Made by a program: the position numbers and the translations under genes. Positions 15,621 through 25,000 of a stretch of 49,684 nucleotides of DNA are shown in pieces. Positions within the stretch are counted from its first letter, which is position 1. Each line of letters starts with the position of its first letter. The DNA comes from Acidobacteriota bacterium (GTDB lineage: Bacteria > Actinomycetota > Acidimicrobiia > Spongiisociales > ZC4RG35), in NCBI GenBank assembly GCA_004356805.1, contig SMXW01000064.1, positions 1-49,684 on the forward strand, read 5' to 3'. The notes below the pieces were generated by a model, which was not told the DNA's origin, searched no databases, and was given only the letters and a program-made list of their open reading frames with translations.

Positions 15621-16891
15621 GTCAGGGCAAAGACCAAACCGCGGACCATCATCATCACACCGAGAGCCCACCACACGCCGGGGAGACTGTCCCCCATCGG
15701 AGTCAAGACCATCAGGCCGATGGCGGCCACGGCCCCGGTCCCCGTCGATATCACCATCATCCCGAAGGCGAGCAAGCCGAGAAAAATACCGTCTGCGACG
15801 AACACGAGCGCAGCCACCGGCTCGATGGCTGCGGCGATGCCGCCAGCCTCAATCGTGAGATCTGCCACCTCAGGAGCACTCGCCAGCAAGGCGAGGCCGT
15901 ATCGGCCGACGGCGACGAACATCGCCAGGATCAGACCGGCGACGACACCCCACCTCGCCAGACGTTTGGAGAGGTCATGCAGGGAACCGATCTCACCCTG
16001 ACCTGCCGTCTCTCCCACCATCGCCTGGGCCGCGATCGCAAGAGAATCGGCAAGCATCGCCGAAAGCAGGAATATCTGGGCGACCAACTGATGAGCTGCT
16101 ATCGCCTCCGCACCCTGACGCGTTGCAGTCGAGGCGGCGACTATGAAGGCTGCAAGGAGCATTCCTGTCCTCGCAGTGAGCAGAGCCCCTTTTCGGCCGA
16201 GAGCAAGCAGTGACGGAAGACTGTCCCTGAAGTTCCTGGGCCGGGACGCCATCCGGCGCGAGCGAATCAGCCAGAGAAACCACACTGCTCCCACGTATTG
16301 GGCGACAACGGTGGCTACGGCGGCTCCCTCGAGGCCCATGCCGAGCGTGAAGATCAGCAGCGGATCGAGGACGAGATTGAGGCCATTTACGCCGGCGGCG
16401 ACAATAAGTGGCGTTCGTGTGTCCTTGTGGCCACGGAAGGCACCATGGCCGGTGGTGACGATCAGAACCGCCGGCGTGGCAAGCGCTCTGATTCTCAGAT
16501 AGTTGACAGCAGGCTGGGCAACCTCGGGGGAGGCTCCCATCAGTTCGACGAAGAGTGGGGCGGCGACCTGGACGATCAGCGTCACCAGGACACCGAGACC
16601 CACTGCCAGGAGGAGGGCGTCACCCACCCATCGCCTCGCCTCGTCCCTGAGGTCCCTGCCAAGTGCCCTGGCGACGAGTGGTGTGGTCACATATGCCAGA
16701 AAGTTGAAGGCAAAGAAGGCGAAGCCGAGGATCGCCGTGTCGACGCCGAGCGCTGCCAGTTCGGTGGTACCCAACTGCGCCACGAACGCCGTGTCGGCGA
16801 GAGTGAGAAGTGGATCGATCGCCAGGGCGCCCAGCGCCGGAATGGCCAGGCCGAGAATCGCCTTGTCGGTCCTGTCGAGTCGTCGCGTCAC
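15584..16891 (-). CDS. MATE-family efflux transporter
   Basis: A 435-residue membrane protein with about twelve segments in two similar halves. Family features are the early AIPALGALAIDPLLTLADTAF stretch and LGTTELAALG, followed by FLAYVTTPLVARALG. It resembles the DinF branch of MATE transporters, which export cationic drugs or metabolites against Na+ or H+. The start is taken as the GTG at 16891, which overlaps the nth stop as GTGA; the frame reads up to 16984 but only inside nth. The gene is thus coupled to nth. The 3' end overlaps the convergent MFS gene by 37 bases. Confidence 0.9.
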   Translation of the reverse strand: MTRRLDRTDKAILGLAIPALGALAIDPLLTLADTAFVAQLGTTELAALGVDTAILGFAFFAFNFLAYVTTPLVARALGRDLRDEARRWVGDALLLAVGLGVLVTLIVQVAAPLFVELMGASPEVAQPAVNYLRIRALATPAVLIVTTGHGAFRGHKDTRTPLIVAAGVNGLNLVLDPLLIFTLGMGLEGAAVATVVAQYVGAVWFLWLIRSRRMASRPRNFRDSLPSLLALGRKGALLTARTGMLLAAFIVAASTATRQGAEAIAAHQLVAQIFLLSAMLADSLAIAAQAMVGETAGQGEIGSLHDLSKRLARWGVVAGLILAMFVAVGRYGLALLASAPEVADLTIEAGGIAAAIEPVAALVFVADGIFLGLLAFGMMVISTGTGAVAAIGLMVLTPMGDSLPGVWWALGVMMMVRGLVFALTYRRSAEIAVRS

Positions 16892-17580
16892 CCGGAGAGT
16901 TTCCCTGCCGCTTCGAAGCGTCCGGGCCACTCGCAGAACCTGAACATCTCGCACGATCCACAGGTGGGACGCCGGGCATCGCACACGTCACGACCAAACT
17001 GGATGAAGCGCATCGAGAGACCGGACCAGGTCTCTTTCGGGTAGAGGGCCTTGAGGTCTCCTTCGATCCTCTCCGGGTCGGTCTCCTCAGTGAGCCCGAG
17101 ACGCCCGGCTACCCGCTTGACATGAGTGTCAACGGCGATCGCGGGCACATCCCAAACCTCGGCCAGCACGACCGAGGCAGTCTTGCGTCCCACACCTCTG
17201 AGCTTGACCAGCTTGTCGATGTCGGCCGGCACCTCACCGGCGTAGAGGTCTTCGAGATCCTGAGCCAGCTCGATGATCGACCTGGTCTTCTGTCGATAGA
17301 AGCCTGTCGAAAACACAATCCTTTCCACGTCTTCAGGTCTGGCGTCCGCCAACTCGGCGGTGCTCGAGTAATGCTGAAACAGCACGGGGGCCACCTTGTT
17401 GACGTTCTCATCGGTGGTTTGGGCAGATAGCACGGTTACGACGAGCAATTGCCACGCGTTCGCATAATCCAAGGCTGTGCGGCTCTGCGGATATCGCTTG
17501 AGCAGTCTGTTGAAGACCGAGCGGGCCTTGCCTCGTTCGGAGCGTGTCGGTGTTGTTCCATTCGACCTGGGTCCTGGCAT
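16888..17580 (-). CDS. nth: Endonuclease III (base-excision repair DNA glycosylase)
   Basis: A 230-residue HhH-GPD glycosylase/AP lyase that removes oxidised pyrimidines. The helix-hairpin-helix LRGVGRKTASVV contains the catalytic Lys, and AVDTHVKRVAGRLG contains the catalytic Asp. The C-terminal [4Fe-4S] cysteines have the exact C-x6-C-x2-C-x5-C spacing (CDARRPTCGSCEMFRFC). The frame continues upstream to 17688. I prefer the ATG at 17580 because TACGAT sits seven bases before it, matching a leaderless pattern seen at other genes here, and because the upstream part is Pro/Ala-rich. ATG 17589 is also possible. It is followed by a coupled MATE gene. Confidence 0.93.
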   Translation of the reverse strand: MPGPRSNGTTPTRSERGKARSVFNRLLKRYPQSRTALDYANAWQLLVVTVLSAQTTDENVNKVAPVLFQHYSSTAELADARPEDVERIVFSTGFYRQKTRSIIELAQDLEDLYAGEVPADIDKLVKLRGVGRKTASVVLAEVWDVPAIAVDTHVKRVAGRLGLTEETDPERIEGDLKALYPKETWSGLSMRFIQFGRDVCDARRPTCGSCEMFRFCEWPGRFEAAGKLSG

Positions 17581-17587
17581 GACGCTC

Positions 17588-17593
17588 ATCGTA
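17588..17593 (-). promoter_or_regulatory. -10 element for nth, apparently leaderless
   Basis: On the minus strand TACGAT, then seven bases, then ATG (17580). This fits the TANNNT -10 of actinobacteria, with transcription starting at or next to the initiation codon. No ribosome-binding site is visible. Confidence 0.4.
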
Positions 17594-17620
17594 TTGGCTG
17601 GATCTGGGCTGCCCGGCTCC

Positions 17621-17736
17621 ATGTCTGGGGATGGGAAGAAGCGAGCCCTTGCCGCAGTGGGGGCCGCCGCCTTTCTCTTCGGAGCCACGTTCGTGGTTAT
17701 CAGTCGGCCCTCGATGAGATCGGCCTGGCTATCTAA
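17621..17736 (+). pseudogene. Frameshifted N-terminal remnant of an EamA/DMT-type transporter
   Basis: From the ATG at 17621 the plus strand reads MSGDGKKRALAAVGAAAFLF and then GATFVVIS. This is a charged N-terminus and first membrane helix very like drug/metabolite (EamA) transporters. At about 17700 the similarity seems to move to another frame, QSALDEIGLAI, which then hits TAA at 17734. A single lost base would explain it. Nothing resembling the other nine helices follows. It diverges from nth and overlaps its upstream codons. Assignment rests on pattern recognition of one helix, so moderate confidence only. Confidence 0.5.
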
Positions 17737-17795
17737 ATCGCTGTTGCCAAGCAGGAAGACGACCCATCAAGAAAGGCGAAGGCAGTCACACCCGC

Positions 17796-18098
17796 TCATT
17801 GGGTGACCTGGTACGAGTCGTTCTGAAGCCGACGGGCCAACCTCATCAGGAGTCGAACCCCCAATATCGATACCCCGAGAGCCAGGGTCAGGAGGACAGC
17901 GAATTCGGCTGCTGTCGAGTAAGGGTTGTCACACGCCTCCAGCCCACTGGGACACAACCCATATCCGGTGCCACCGCCGAGGAGGTCGATCAAGACAAGG
18001 ATCGGTACGGCCGCAATGGCGACCGCCGTCGCAGAAAGCAACAGCACCGCAAGACGTATGAGGATCACAGCCACAACAACGAAACGGTAACCGGACAC
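17796..18098 (-). CDS. Small two-helix membrane protein, unknown function
   Basis: Not recognised. About 100 residues from GTG at 18098: a hydrophobic N-terminal segment (about residues 5-37), a short outside loop GTGYGLCPSGLEACDNPYS with two Cys that could form a disulfide, a second helix (about 60-82) and a basic tail. The frame extends to 18152 but would then run into thyX. It is divergent from thyX, with start codons 30 bases apart. The membrane layout and cysteine pair suggest a real gene, though it could be a decayed one. Confidence 0.55.
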   Translation of the reverse strand: MSGYRFVVVAVILIRLAVLLLSATAVAIAAVPILVLIDLLGGGTGYGLCPSGLEACDNPYSTAAEFAVLLTLALGVSILGVRLLMRLARRLQNDSYQVTQ

Positions 18099-18113
18099 GG
18101 TTCCACAACGGCA

Positions 18114-18119
18114 TACAAT
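18114..18119 (+). promoter_or_regulatory. -10 element for thyX, apparently leaderless
   Basis: TACAAT, eight bases before the GTG start at 18128. There is no ribosome-binding site between them, so transcription probably starts at or a base or two before the start codon. A clear -35 was not found. Confidence 0.45.
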
Positions 18120-18127
18120 CGCTCGCC

Positions 18128-19753
18128 GTGCCCGCGTACTACTCAGAGCCATTCACCGAAGACGAAACCGTTGTCCTAAACCGCTTCTTCACCAACACCG
18201 ACCTCCCGGTGTTCGGACTGGTCAATCTGCCCGAGGTGGTCAAGGGCGCATTGTTCGCAAGGTACTCACGGTCGCCCAAGTCTCTCCGCCGACTGTTTCT
18301 CGACGAGTTCGTCTCCGACCCTGACACCGGAATCGACGCGCTCGCCCTCAACTTGGGCGATGACCCCCGGGTGGCTACCAAGAAGGCCGAACAACTCTAC
18401 ACCCGGATCTTCTTCGACTACGGGGACGACTCGGTGGCCCAATTGGGAGGGGCCCACCTCGCTTGCGAACAGGCATCGAACCTCCTCACCAAGGTTCTGG
18501 AGTGGGGTCGTCTCGCCGCCTACCTGGAACAATCCACGCGTTACATCAAATACGACGTCGCACTAGGCGATCGGTATCGGTATCTCGTGCCCGACGAGAT
18601 AGCGGCGTCTCCATTTGGTGATCGCTATCTCGCTCATATGGAGCACGTGTTCGACACCTACTCCCGAATGGTGGCCCGAATGACCACGGTGTTCGAGGGG
18701 CAGCACCCGCGACAAGAAGGTGACCCCAAGTGGATCTGGAATGCCACGATACGAGCCAAGGCCTGCGACACAATCCGGGGCCTTCTCCCGATTTCGACAC
18801 TCTCCAACCTCGGCATCTATGCCACAGGACAGGCATATGAGATGAGTCTTGTCCGGATGCGGGCCAACCCTCTGGCGGAGGTTCGCCAGTACGGCGAGAT
18901 GATGCTCGCCGAACTCCGCCAGATCATTCCGGCGTTCCTCACCCGGGTCGACCTGGCCGAACGTGGTGTCCAGTGGTCGAGTTATCTGGAGAAGGTCCGT
19001 CTAGATCTCGAGGAAAAGGGTGAGGATCTAGGGACACCCGACGACCCCGGCCAATCGGTGACACTCACCGATTGGGATCCCGACGCGGAGACAAAGATCG
19101 CCGCCGCCGCGCTCTATGCCGTTTCGGAGCTCCCCGACCAGAAACTCCAGGAGTTGGCTCGTGAGATGAGTTCGGCGCAGAAGGCAGAAATCGTGGCCGC
19201 AATGGTCGGCGATCGAGCCAACCGTCGGCACAAGCCGGGACGTGCGATGGAAAGGTCGACCTATCGCTTCGACGTCAAATGCGACATTGGCGCCTTCCGC
19301 GACCTTCAGCGACACCGGCTCATGACGCTCGAATGGCAGCGCTATTCGACACGTCTCGGCTACGACATCCCGGATGACGTGGCGAGCCATGGGCTGGAGA
19401 CAGACTGGACGGCCCTGATGGACTCCTCCGGTGAGTTCTATGAGGACGTCAGAGCAGACCTGGGCCCGGACGTGGCTCAATACGTGGTGCCGTTCGCTTA
19501 CAACGTCCGTTTCGTCATGGAGATGAACCCCCGCCAGGCATTTCACCTCATCGAACTGCGCAGCCAGCCCGCCGGACACTCGGCGTACAGGACTGTCGCC
19601 CACCAGATGCATCGGGCAATCCGGGACGTCGCCGGCCACCGACTGATCGCAGATTCGATGAAGTACGTCGACTACACCGACGTCGACCTGGAACGACTCG
19701 AGGGCGAGCGTCAGGCCCAGAAGAAACGGGACGCGGCCAATCAACCGTCTTGA
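18128..19753 (+). CDS. thyX: Tandem-domain FAD-dependent thymidylate synthase-like protein (ThyX)
   Basis: 541 residues, about twice the usual ThyX length of roughly 220-260. Two ThyX-like halves are visible. In the N-terminal half (about 30-290), YGDDSVAQLGGAHLACEQAS leads to WGRLAAYLEQSTRY at 126-139, where the RHR of the signature RHR-x7-S is replaced by WGR but the nucleophile-region Ser136 remains. In the C-terminal half (about 330-530), RHR is kept at 395-397 but the Ser position is Arg405. Each half keeps a later Arg-containing segment (YEMSLVRMRANPLAEVRQY; LIELRSQPAGHSAYR). ThyX makes dTMP from dUMP with FAD and methylene-tetrahydrofolate. A folded pseudo-dimer with composite sites is possible. 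No thyA is in the window. GTG start, leaderless. Confidence 0.8.
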   Translation: MPAYYSEPFTEDETVVLNRFFTNTDLPVFGLVNLPEVVKGALFARYSRSPKSLRRLFLDEFVSDPDTGIDALALNLGDDPRVATKKAEQLYTRIFFDYGDDSVAQLGGAHLACEQASNLLTKVLEWGRLAAYLEQSTRYIKYDVALGDRYRYLVPDEIAASPFGDRYLAHMEHVFDTYSRMVARMTTVFEGQHPRQEGDPKWIWNATIRAKACDTIRGLLPISTLSNLGIYATGQAYEMSLVRMRANPLAEVRQYGEMMLAELRQIIPAFLTRVDLAERGVQWSSYLEKVRLDLEEKGEDLGTPDDPGQSVTLTDWDPDAETKIAAAALYAVSELPDQKLQELAREMSSAQKAEIVAAMVGDRANRRHKPGRAMERSTYRFDVKCDIGAFRDLQRHRLMTLEWQRYSTRLGYDIPDDVASHGLETDWTALMDSSGEFYEDVRADLGPDVAQYVVPFAYNVRFVMEMNPRQAFHLIELRSQPAGHSAYRTVAHQMHRAIRDVAGHRLIADSMKYVDYTDVDLERLEGERQAQKKRDAANQPS

Positions 19754-19811
19754 TCTTCCCGTGAGCGGTTTGGGCGACACACTTTCCAAATCGCCCCAAT
19801 CCGGCACTTGG

Positions 19812-19817
19812 TATAAC
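19812..19817 (+). promoter_or_regulatory. -10 element for the small gene / ArsA operon, apparently leaderless
   Basis: TATAAC, eight bases before the ATG at 19826, with no ribosome-binding site between. Probably the promoter of a three-gene operon (small protein and two ArsA-type ATPases). Confidence 0.45.
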
Positions 19818-19825
19818 GTCAGGTC

Positions 19826-20044
19826 ATGGCCGATTTCGACGTAGATGCGATGATCCAGCGCTTCCATGATCGGGCAAAGGTCGTAAAAGACAGACCCCTG
19901 CCCCCGGTTGCTGGAACCGAACGACAGAAGTTCATCGAACAAGCACAGCTCGACTACACCGACTTCGCCCTTGTCGCTGGTTCCAATTGGTCGGTTGAGG
20001 ACAACAAACTCGTCCTGAGGATCGAGCTGGGCGCCCAAGACTGA
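19826..20044 (+). CDS. Small protein upstream of the ArsA pair, unknown function
   Basis: A 72-residue acidic protein with no signal peptide or membrane segment. The N-terminal half is a probable helix (DVDAMIQRFHDRAKVVKDR). A Pro-rich turn follows, then a helix (ERQKFIEQAQLDYTDFAL) and two closing strands ending in KLVLRIEL. No family recognised. It sits 11 bases before the first ArsA-type ATPase and shares its promoter, so it may work with that pair. The tidy helix-strand pattern and a clean -10 element support it as a real gene. Confidence 0.7.
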   Translation: MADFDVDAMIQRFHDRAKVVKDRPLPPVAGTERQKFIEQAQLDYTDFALVAGSNWSVEDNKLVLRIELGAQD

Positions 20045-20055
20045 CCGGCCATCCA

Positions 20056-20901
20056 ATGCTCGACAAACGGCTCGTCATCGTGTCCGGCAAGGGCGGTGTG
20101 GGCAAGTCCGCCGTCGCCGCCGGGTTGGCTCTTCTGGGTCAACGTAACGGACTGCGGGTTCTGGCCGTCGAGATGGGTTCACCCGGCGGCTTGTCTACAC
20201 ACTTCTCGACAGGCCCATTGGAGTTCAAACCGCGAGAGGTCCGTCCGGGGCTTCACGCGATGCACATCGTGCGCTCCGAAGCGTTGCTCGAATATCTCTC
20301 CCTTCAGTTGCGTCTTCCTGGCGTGAGGCGCTTCGGGGCTGTCGCACGCGCTTTTGATGCCCTCGCTACGGCGGCACCGGCGATCAGGGAGATCATCACG
20401 ATCGGGAAGATCCTCTGGGAGGTGAAAGAGGACCGGTGGGATCTGGTTGTGGCCGATGCTCCGCCGACCGGGCAGATCGGCTCCTATCTTCGTGCACCGC
20501 GGAGCATCTCCGAACTAGTTCCGACCGGACGAATACGCGCCCAGTCCGAGTGGATGACAGCTACGCTTGCAGACGCTGACATGACTCAGTTGGCCATTGT
20601 CACGCTCCCCGAGGAGTTGCCGACCACGGAGACATTGGAGACGATGCGCTGGCTCGAGGACGAGCACATCGTCCCGCCACCCGTGGTCATCACCAATCGG
20701 GCTCTGCCCGAACTCGAGGACAAATCCTCACCGGATGGGGTGGTCGGAGAGATCGCCAACCTCCACAGGTCGCTCTGGTCCGAACAGCAACACTGGCTTG
20801 CTCAGGTGCCGCCCGATCTGACCCTGCCCTATATGTTCGGCCTTTTCACACCGGGCGAGGTGGCGGCACACATGAGCGATGAGCTGGAGACTCTGACATG
20901 A
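20056..20901 (+). CDS. ArsA/Get3-like ATPase, first subunit
   Basis: A 281-residue SIMIBI-class ATPase with deviant Walker A GKGGVGKS at 11-18, keeping the signature Lys, and the DLVVADAPPTGQIGSYLRAP switch II segment. The region after strand 2 reads VEMGSPGGLSTHF instead of the usual DPAHSL. Actinobacteria carry such genes in pairs (as Rv3679/Rv3680 in M. tuberculosis), which are related to the arsenite pump ATPase and to Get3. No arsB or arsR is present here, so arsenic efflux is unlikely and a membrane-protein or stress role is more probable. It overlaps the next gene as ATGA. Confidence 0.88.
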   Translation: MLDKRLVIVSGKGGVGKSAVAAGLALLGQRNGLRVLAVEMGSPGGLSTHFSTGPLEFKPREVRPGLHAMHIVRSEALLEYLSLQLRLPGVRRFGAVARAFDALATAAPAIREIITIGKILWEVKEDRWDLVVADAPPTGQIGSYLRAPRSISELVPTGRIRAQSEWMTATLADADMTQLAIVTLPEELPTTETLETMRWLEDEHIVPPPVVITNRALPELEDKSSPDGVVGEIANLHRSLWSEQQHWLAQVPPDLTLPYMFGLFTPGEVAAHMSDELETLT

Positions 20902-21932
20902 CCAAGACACTCCTCGTCACCGGGGCCGGAGGTGTCGGCAAGACCACCATCGCCGCGGCTGTCGGTGTCATCGCCGCGCGAGAGGGTCTCCGCACCCTCG
21001 TGGTCACGGTCGACCCCGCCCGGCGCTTGGCCTCAGCACTCGGGATATCGCATCTTGGCGATGAGCCAACACCCCACGTCGACGAACCGCTCCTGTGGGC
21101 GGCGATGCTCGACGCAGCCGCGTCGTGGAGGGCCGTGGCCATGCGCCACGCTGATCCGGACGTGGCAACCCGACTAGCTGACAACGAGTTCTTCCAGGCT
21201 GCGTCAGAGCACTTTCCCGCCTCTCAGTCATACGCGGCGGCCGACCAGGCGGCGACCTTCGTGCAGGCCCGGGCTTGGGACCTGGTCGTGGTGGACACAC
21301 CGCCTTCGGGCGGAGGCATCGACTTCTTCGCCGCACCGGCCCAGATGGCCGATCTTGTCGGCGGCAGGCTTCTGCGCTGGATCACCGGAGGCCCGTTGCC
21401 GGGGCGCAAGCTCCTCTACAACCGCGCCGCCCGGCCGATGCTACGTGTTGCCGACTCGATCCTTGGCTCCAACCTCCTCGAAAGGGTGGCAGAGTTTCTT
21501 GTTGACCTGCGGACGACTTATGACGGCGTGGCGCGCCGGGGACGGGAGATCGAGAAGGTGATGCGGGAGTCGTCAATCGTTGTCATCACCACCGCTGATC
21601 CGGTGCCGGTACGCGAAGCGGTCAAATTCTATCGCGAGTTGCCGGGACTCGCCTCCACACCCGAAGCCGTCATCTTCAATCGGTCCCTCCCCGATGCCTG
21701 GGCCAACCCGTCAGTGCCGCCCAAGACAACAGCCGAATTGAGGCATATTGCCGAACTCTGGGGATCGGAGACGCTTCGACAGCGCGACATGAGAGAGGAG
21801 TTCTCTGCGCGCTACGGAGCAACTGTGGCGACAGTTCCGCTGTCAGATGAGCCGCTCACCGACCTCGACGGCCTCGCCCTCCTGATGAGCCAAGGTTCCG
21901 GAATCCCCTGGGAGCGAATTGGAGTGGGATGA
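20898..21932 (+). CDS. ArsA/Get3-like ATPase, second subunit
   Basis: A 344-residue partner of the previous gene. Its P-loop reads GAGGVGKTT (residues 9-17): the first signature Lys of the deviant Walker A motif is replaced by Ala. Switch I is VTVDPARRLASALG, as in true ArsA/Get3 proteins, and switch II is DLVVVDTPPSGGGIDFFAAP. One subunit therefore has the signature Lys with an odd switch I, and the other has the classical switch I without the Lys, which suggests a heterodimer with shared sites. ATGA overlap with the first subunit implies coupled, near-equal synthesis. The gene is followed by a perfect hairpin. Confidence 0.88.
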   Translation: MTKTLLVTGAGGVGKTTIAAAVGVIAAREGLRTLVVTVDPARRLASALGISHLGDEPTPHVDEPLLWAAMLDAAASWRAVAMRHADPDVATRLADNEFFQAASEHFPASQSYAAADQAATFVQARAWDLVVVDTPPSGGGIDFFAAPAQMADLVGGRLLRWITGGPLPGRKLLYNRAARPMLRVADSILGSNLLERVAEFLVDLRTTYDGVARRGREIEKVMRESSIVVITTADPVPVREAVKFYRELPGLASTPEAVIFNRSLPDAWANPSVPPKTTAELRHIAELWGSETLRQRDMREEFSARYGATVATVPLSDEPLTDLDGLALLMSQGSGIPWERIGVG

Positions 21933-21935
21933 GAC

Positions 21936-21954
21936 GCATGAGATCTTCTCATGC
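21936..21954. terminator. Perfect hairpin between the converging arsA-like and dnaE genes
   Basis: GCATGAGA-TCT-TCTCATGC, a perfect eight-pair stem with a three-base loop, starting four bases after the second ATPase stop. There is no T-tract on either strand, so it may be a bidirectional or Rho-aided 3' end, or simply an mRNA-protecting hairpin. Confidence 0.4.
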
Positions 21955-22034
21955 TCAACGCTGCCGCGTTCTTTGACAGTCCCAAGGCCACGGTCCGGAT
22001 CGGCCAGCGCAAGCTGGGCGACTGGTACCCACCA

Positions 22035-25000
22035 CTAGAGGATGGCCTTCGGGCCCAGCAGCTCCTTCAATTCGGCAAACAACGCCGACCGCGGTTCCAC
22101 TTTGTGCGCATCACTCAGTTTGAGAACCTTGGTGTCCCCGTCGTCGGTCATATGTAGATACACCGAGGCCGATCCGGGATGGTTCTTCAAGATAGTCTTG
22201 AGACTGTTGACAGTCTCGGGTGTGAGGCGACCCGCCGGGATGGTGAGACGGATCGTTGAGTCATCCCTGATCTCCAGCTCCTTCAACTCCCGCGCTACAA
22301 CCTTGACATCGTCGCCCCGGTGATCGAGGTGGCCCGAAATCACGAGAACCGCGTCCTCGACGATGAGAGGGCCATAATCATGCACGGTCTTTGGAAACGC
22401 GATGCACTCAACCGAGCCCTCCAGGTCTTCCAACTGGAAGAAGAGCATCGGATCGCCTTTCTTGGTCCAGCGCCGGGTGATCGAGCCGACGATTCCACCA
22501 ACCGAGAGCGATGATCGATCGCTCAGATCGCCAAGTTCTGCGATCGAGGTTGATGTGGCCGCGGCGAGCGCAGCCCCCAACGACAGCAATGGGTGGTCCG
22601 AAACGTAGAGTCCCAACATCTCCTTCTCGAAGGCGAGACGCGTCTTCTGGGGCCATGCCAGATCGGGCACCTCGATGTTGGTCTCCTCAACGGAGTCGTC
22701 ATCCCCCGCAAACAAGGAGTACTGGCCCATCTCTTCGTTACGACGCCGTTCCAGAGTGGCATCGAGTATCTGCTCATGGACCAGTGTGAGGCCCTTGCGG
22801 GTATCACCGCTCCCATCAAAGGCACCGGCTTTTATCAGCGATTCGATCGACCTCTTGTTGAGAACCGCAGTGTCGACACGATTGACAAAGTCCATGAAGG
22901 ACTTGAGTGGTTGGTCCTGACGGGCCTCGATAATCTTCTCGACGGCACCCTCGCCGACGTTCCTGACAGCCGAGAGGCCGAACCGGATACGCCCATCGTG
23001 AACGGTGAAGTCAGACTCCGATTCGTTTATGTCGGGGACCAGCACCTCGATACCCATCCGGCGACACTCATTCAGGTAGACGGCGGTGCGGTCCTTGTTC
23101 GTTTTGGTAGCCGTGAGCAAGGCGGCCAGGTATTCGGCCGGATGGTGGGCCTTGAGATAAGCGGTCTGATAGGCGAGCAACCCGTAACCCGCCGAGTGGC
23201 TGCGGTTAAAGCCGTAGCCGGCGAAGTGTTCGATCAGTTTGAAGATTTCACGGCCGGTTTCCTCGGGAAATCCCTGGTCGATGGTGCCGGTTACAAACTT
23301 CTCTTCCTCGGCCACCATCACCGATTTGATCTTCTTCCCCATCGCCCTTCTCAGCTCGTCGGCGTCGGCCATGGAGTAGCCGGCGATCTCCTGGGCGACC
23401 ATCATCACCTGCTCCTGATACACCATGATCTGGTAGGTGTCGGCCAGCTTCTCGGTCAGTACGGGGTGAAGTTCCTCGATCTCGGCTCGCCCGTTTTTGC
23501 GGTCGGCATAGAGGTTGTGCATGTTGGCGCCCATCGGGCCCGGTCGGTATAGGGCGACCAGAGCGATCACGTCGTCGAAGATGTCCGGTTTCAGAGATCG
23601 GATCAGGGCACGCATCGCCGTACCTTCCATCTGGAACACCCCGATGGTGTTACCAGACTGGAGAAGTTCGAAGGTGGTCGGGTCGTCCGTTGGGACGTTG
23701 TCGATGTCGACTCGCTCACCGGTCGTTTCCTCAACCAGTTCGAGACAACGTTCGATGATCGACAGGTTGCGCAGACCAAGGAAGTCCATCTTGAGGAGTC
23801 CGAGAGCCTCGATTCCGTGCATCTCAAACTGGGTGACCATCTCTGCATCCTCACCCTTGCGCTGGACGGGGACGATGCCGATCAGAGGTTCAGGAGCAAT
23901 CACCACGGCAGCAGCGTGGATCGAGTCCTGGCGACGCAGTCCTTCGAGTCCACGTGCGGCGTCGATGACCTCCTTGGCGCTCGGGTCCGCCTCATACATC
24001 TCACGCAGGCCGTGGGCGTTGGCGTACCAGTCCTTGACCTCGGATGCCGCACCAGACGATGGTGGAGATAGAACCTGGTCAAGGGTTGGGTCTTTTCCGA
24101 GAATCGACGGCGGCATCGCCTTCGCCAGCCGGTCCCCCATCGAATAAGGGTGGCCGAGGACACGGGCAGCATCCCGAATGGCCTGCTTCCCCTTGATTGT
24201 GGCAAAGGTGATGATCTGGGCCACACGATCGCTGCCGTACTTCTCGGCGGCGTAGCGGATCATCTCTCCCCGATACCGTTCGTCGAAGTCCATGTCGATA
24301 TCCGGCATCGACTGGCGACCAGGGTTGAGGAAGCGTTCGAAGATGAGTCCGTAGGCAAGTGGATCTATGTCTGTGATCCTCAGGCAATACGAGACGATCG
24401 ACCCCGCCGCCGATCCCCGACCGGGTCCGACGCGGATCCTGTTCTCGCGGGCATGGCGAATTATGTCCCAGACAATCAGAAAGTAGGCAGGGAAACCCAT
24501 CTCTTCGATGATCTTGAGCTCGTGCTCGACCCGTTCCCAGACCTCGGCCCCCGGCTCCGCGCCGTACCGTTCCCGAGTTCCCTGCTCGACGAGTCGACGC
24601 AGATAGGTCAGCTCGGTCTCACCCTCGGGCACCGAGAAATGCGGGAGGAGAATTTTCCCAAACTCGATCTCGACGTTGGCCCGCTCAGCAATCCACAAGG
24701 TGTTGTCGCAAGCCTTGGGAAACTCGTCGCCGGGGAACAGACGGCGCATCTCATCCGACGACTTGAGATAGTGCTCCGACCCCTCAAACCTCAGTCGACC
24801 GGGCTCGTTGCGTAGCGATCCGGTCTGAATGCAAAGCAGCACGTCGTGGGCGTCGTGCTCGTCTCGCCGGGTGTAGTGGGCGTCATTGGTTGCCAGCAGT
24901 GGGGCATCGATTCGACTGGCGATCTCGAGAAGGTCCGGCATGATGCGTCGTTGGGCCTCGATCCCATGGTCCTGGACCTCGATGAAGAAGTTGTCCTTCC

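Noticed and set aside
19028..20056. A 342-codon open frame antisense to thyX
   Set aside because: It mirrors the codon pattern of thyX, spans the thyX 3' end and the next gene, has no family resemblance and no ribosome-binding site.
21951..22157. A 68-codon plus-strand frame after the second ArsA-like gene
   Set aside because: It starts inside the perfect hairpin and ends antisense to the dnaE 3' end; no family recognised.
22593..23552. A 319-codon plus-strand frame inside dnaE
   Set aside because: Antisense to an intact dnaE with strong motifs; no independent support.
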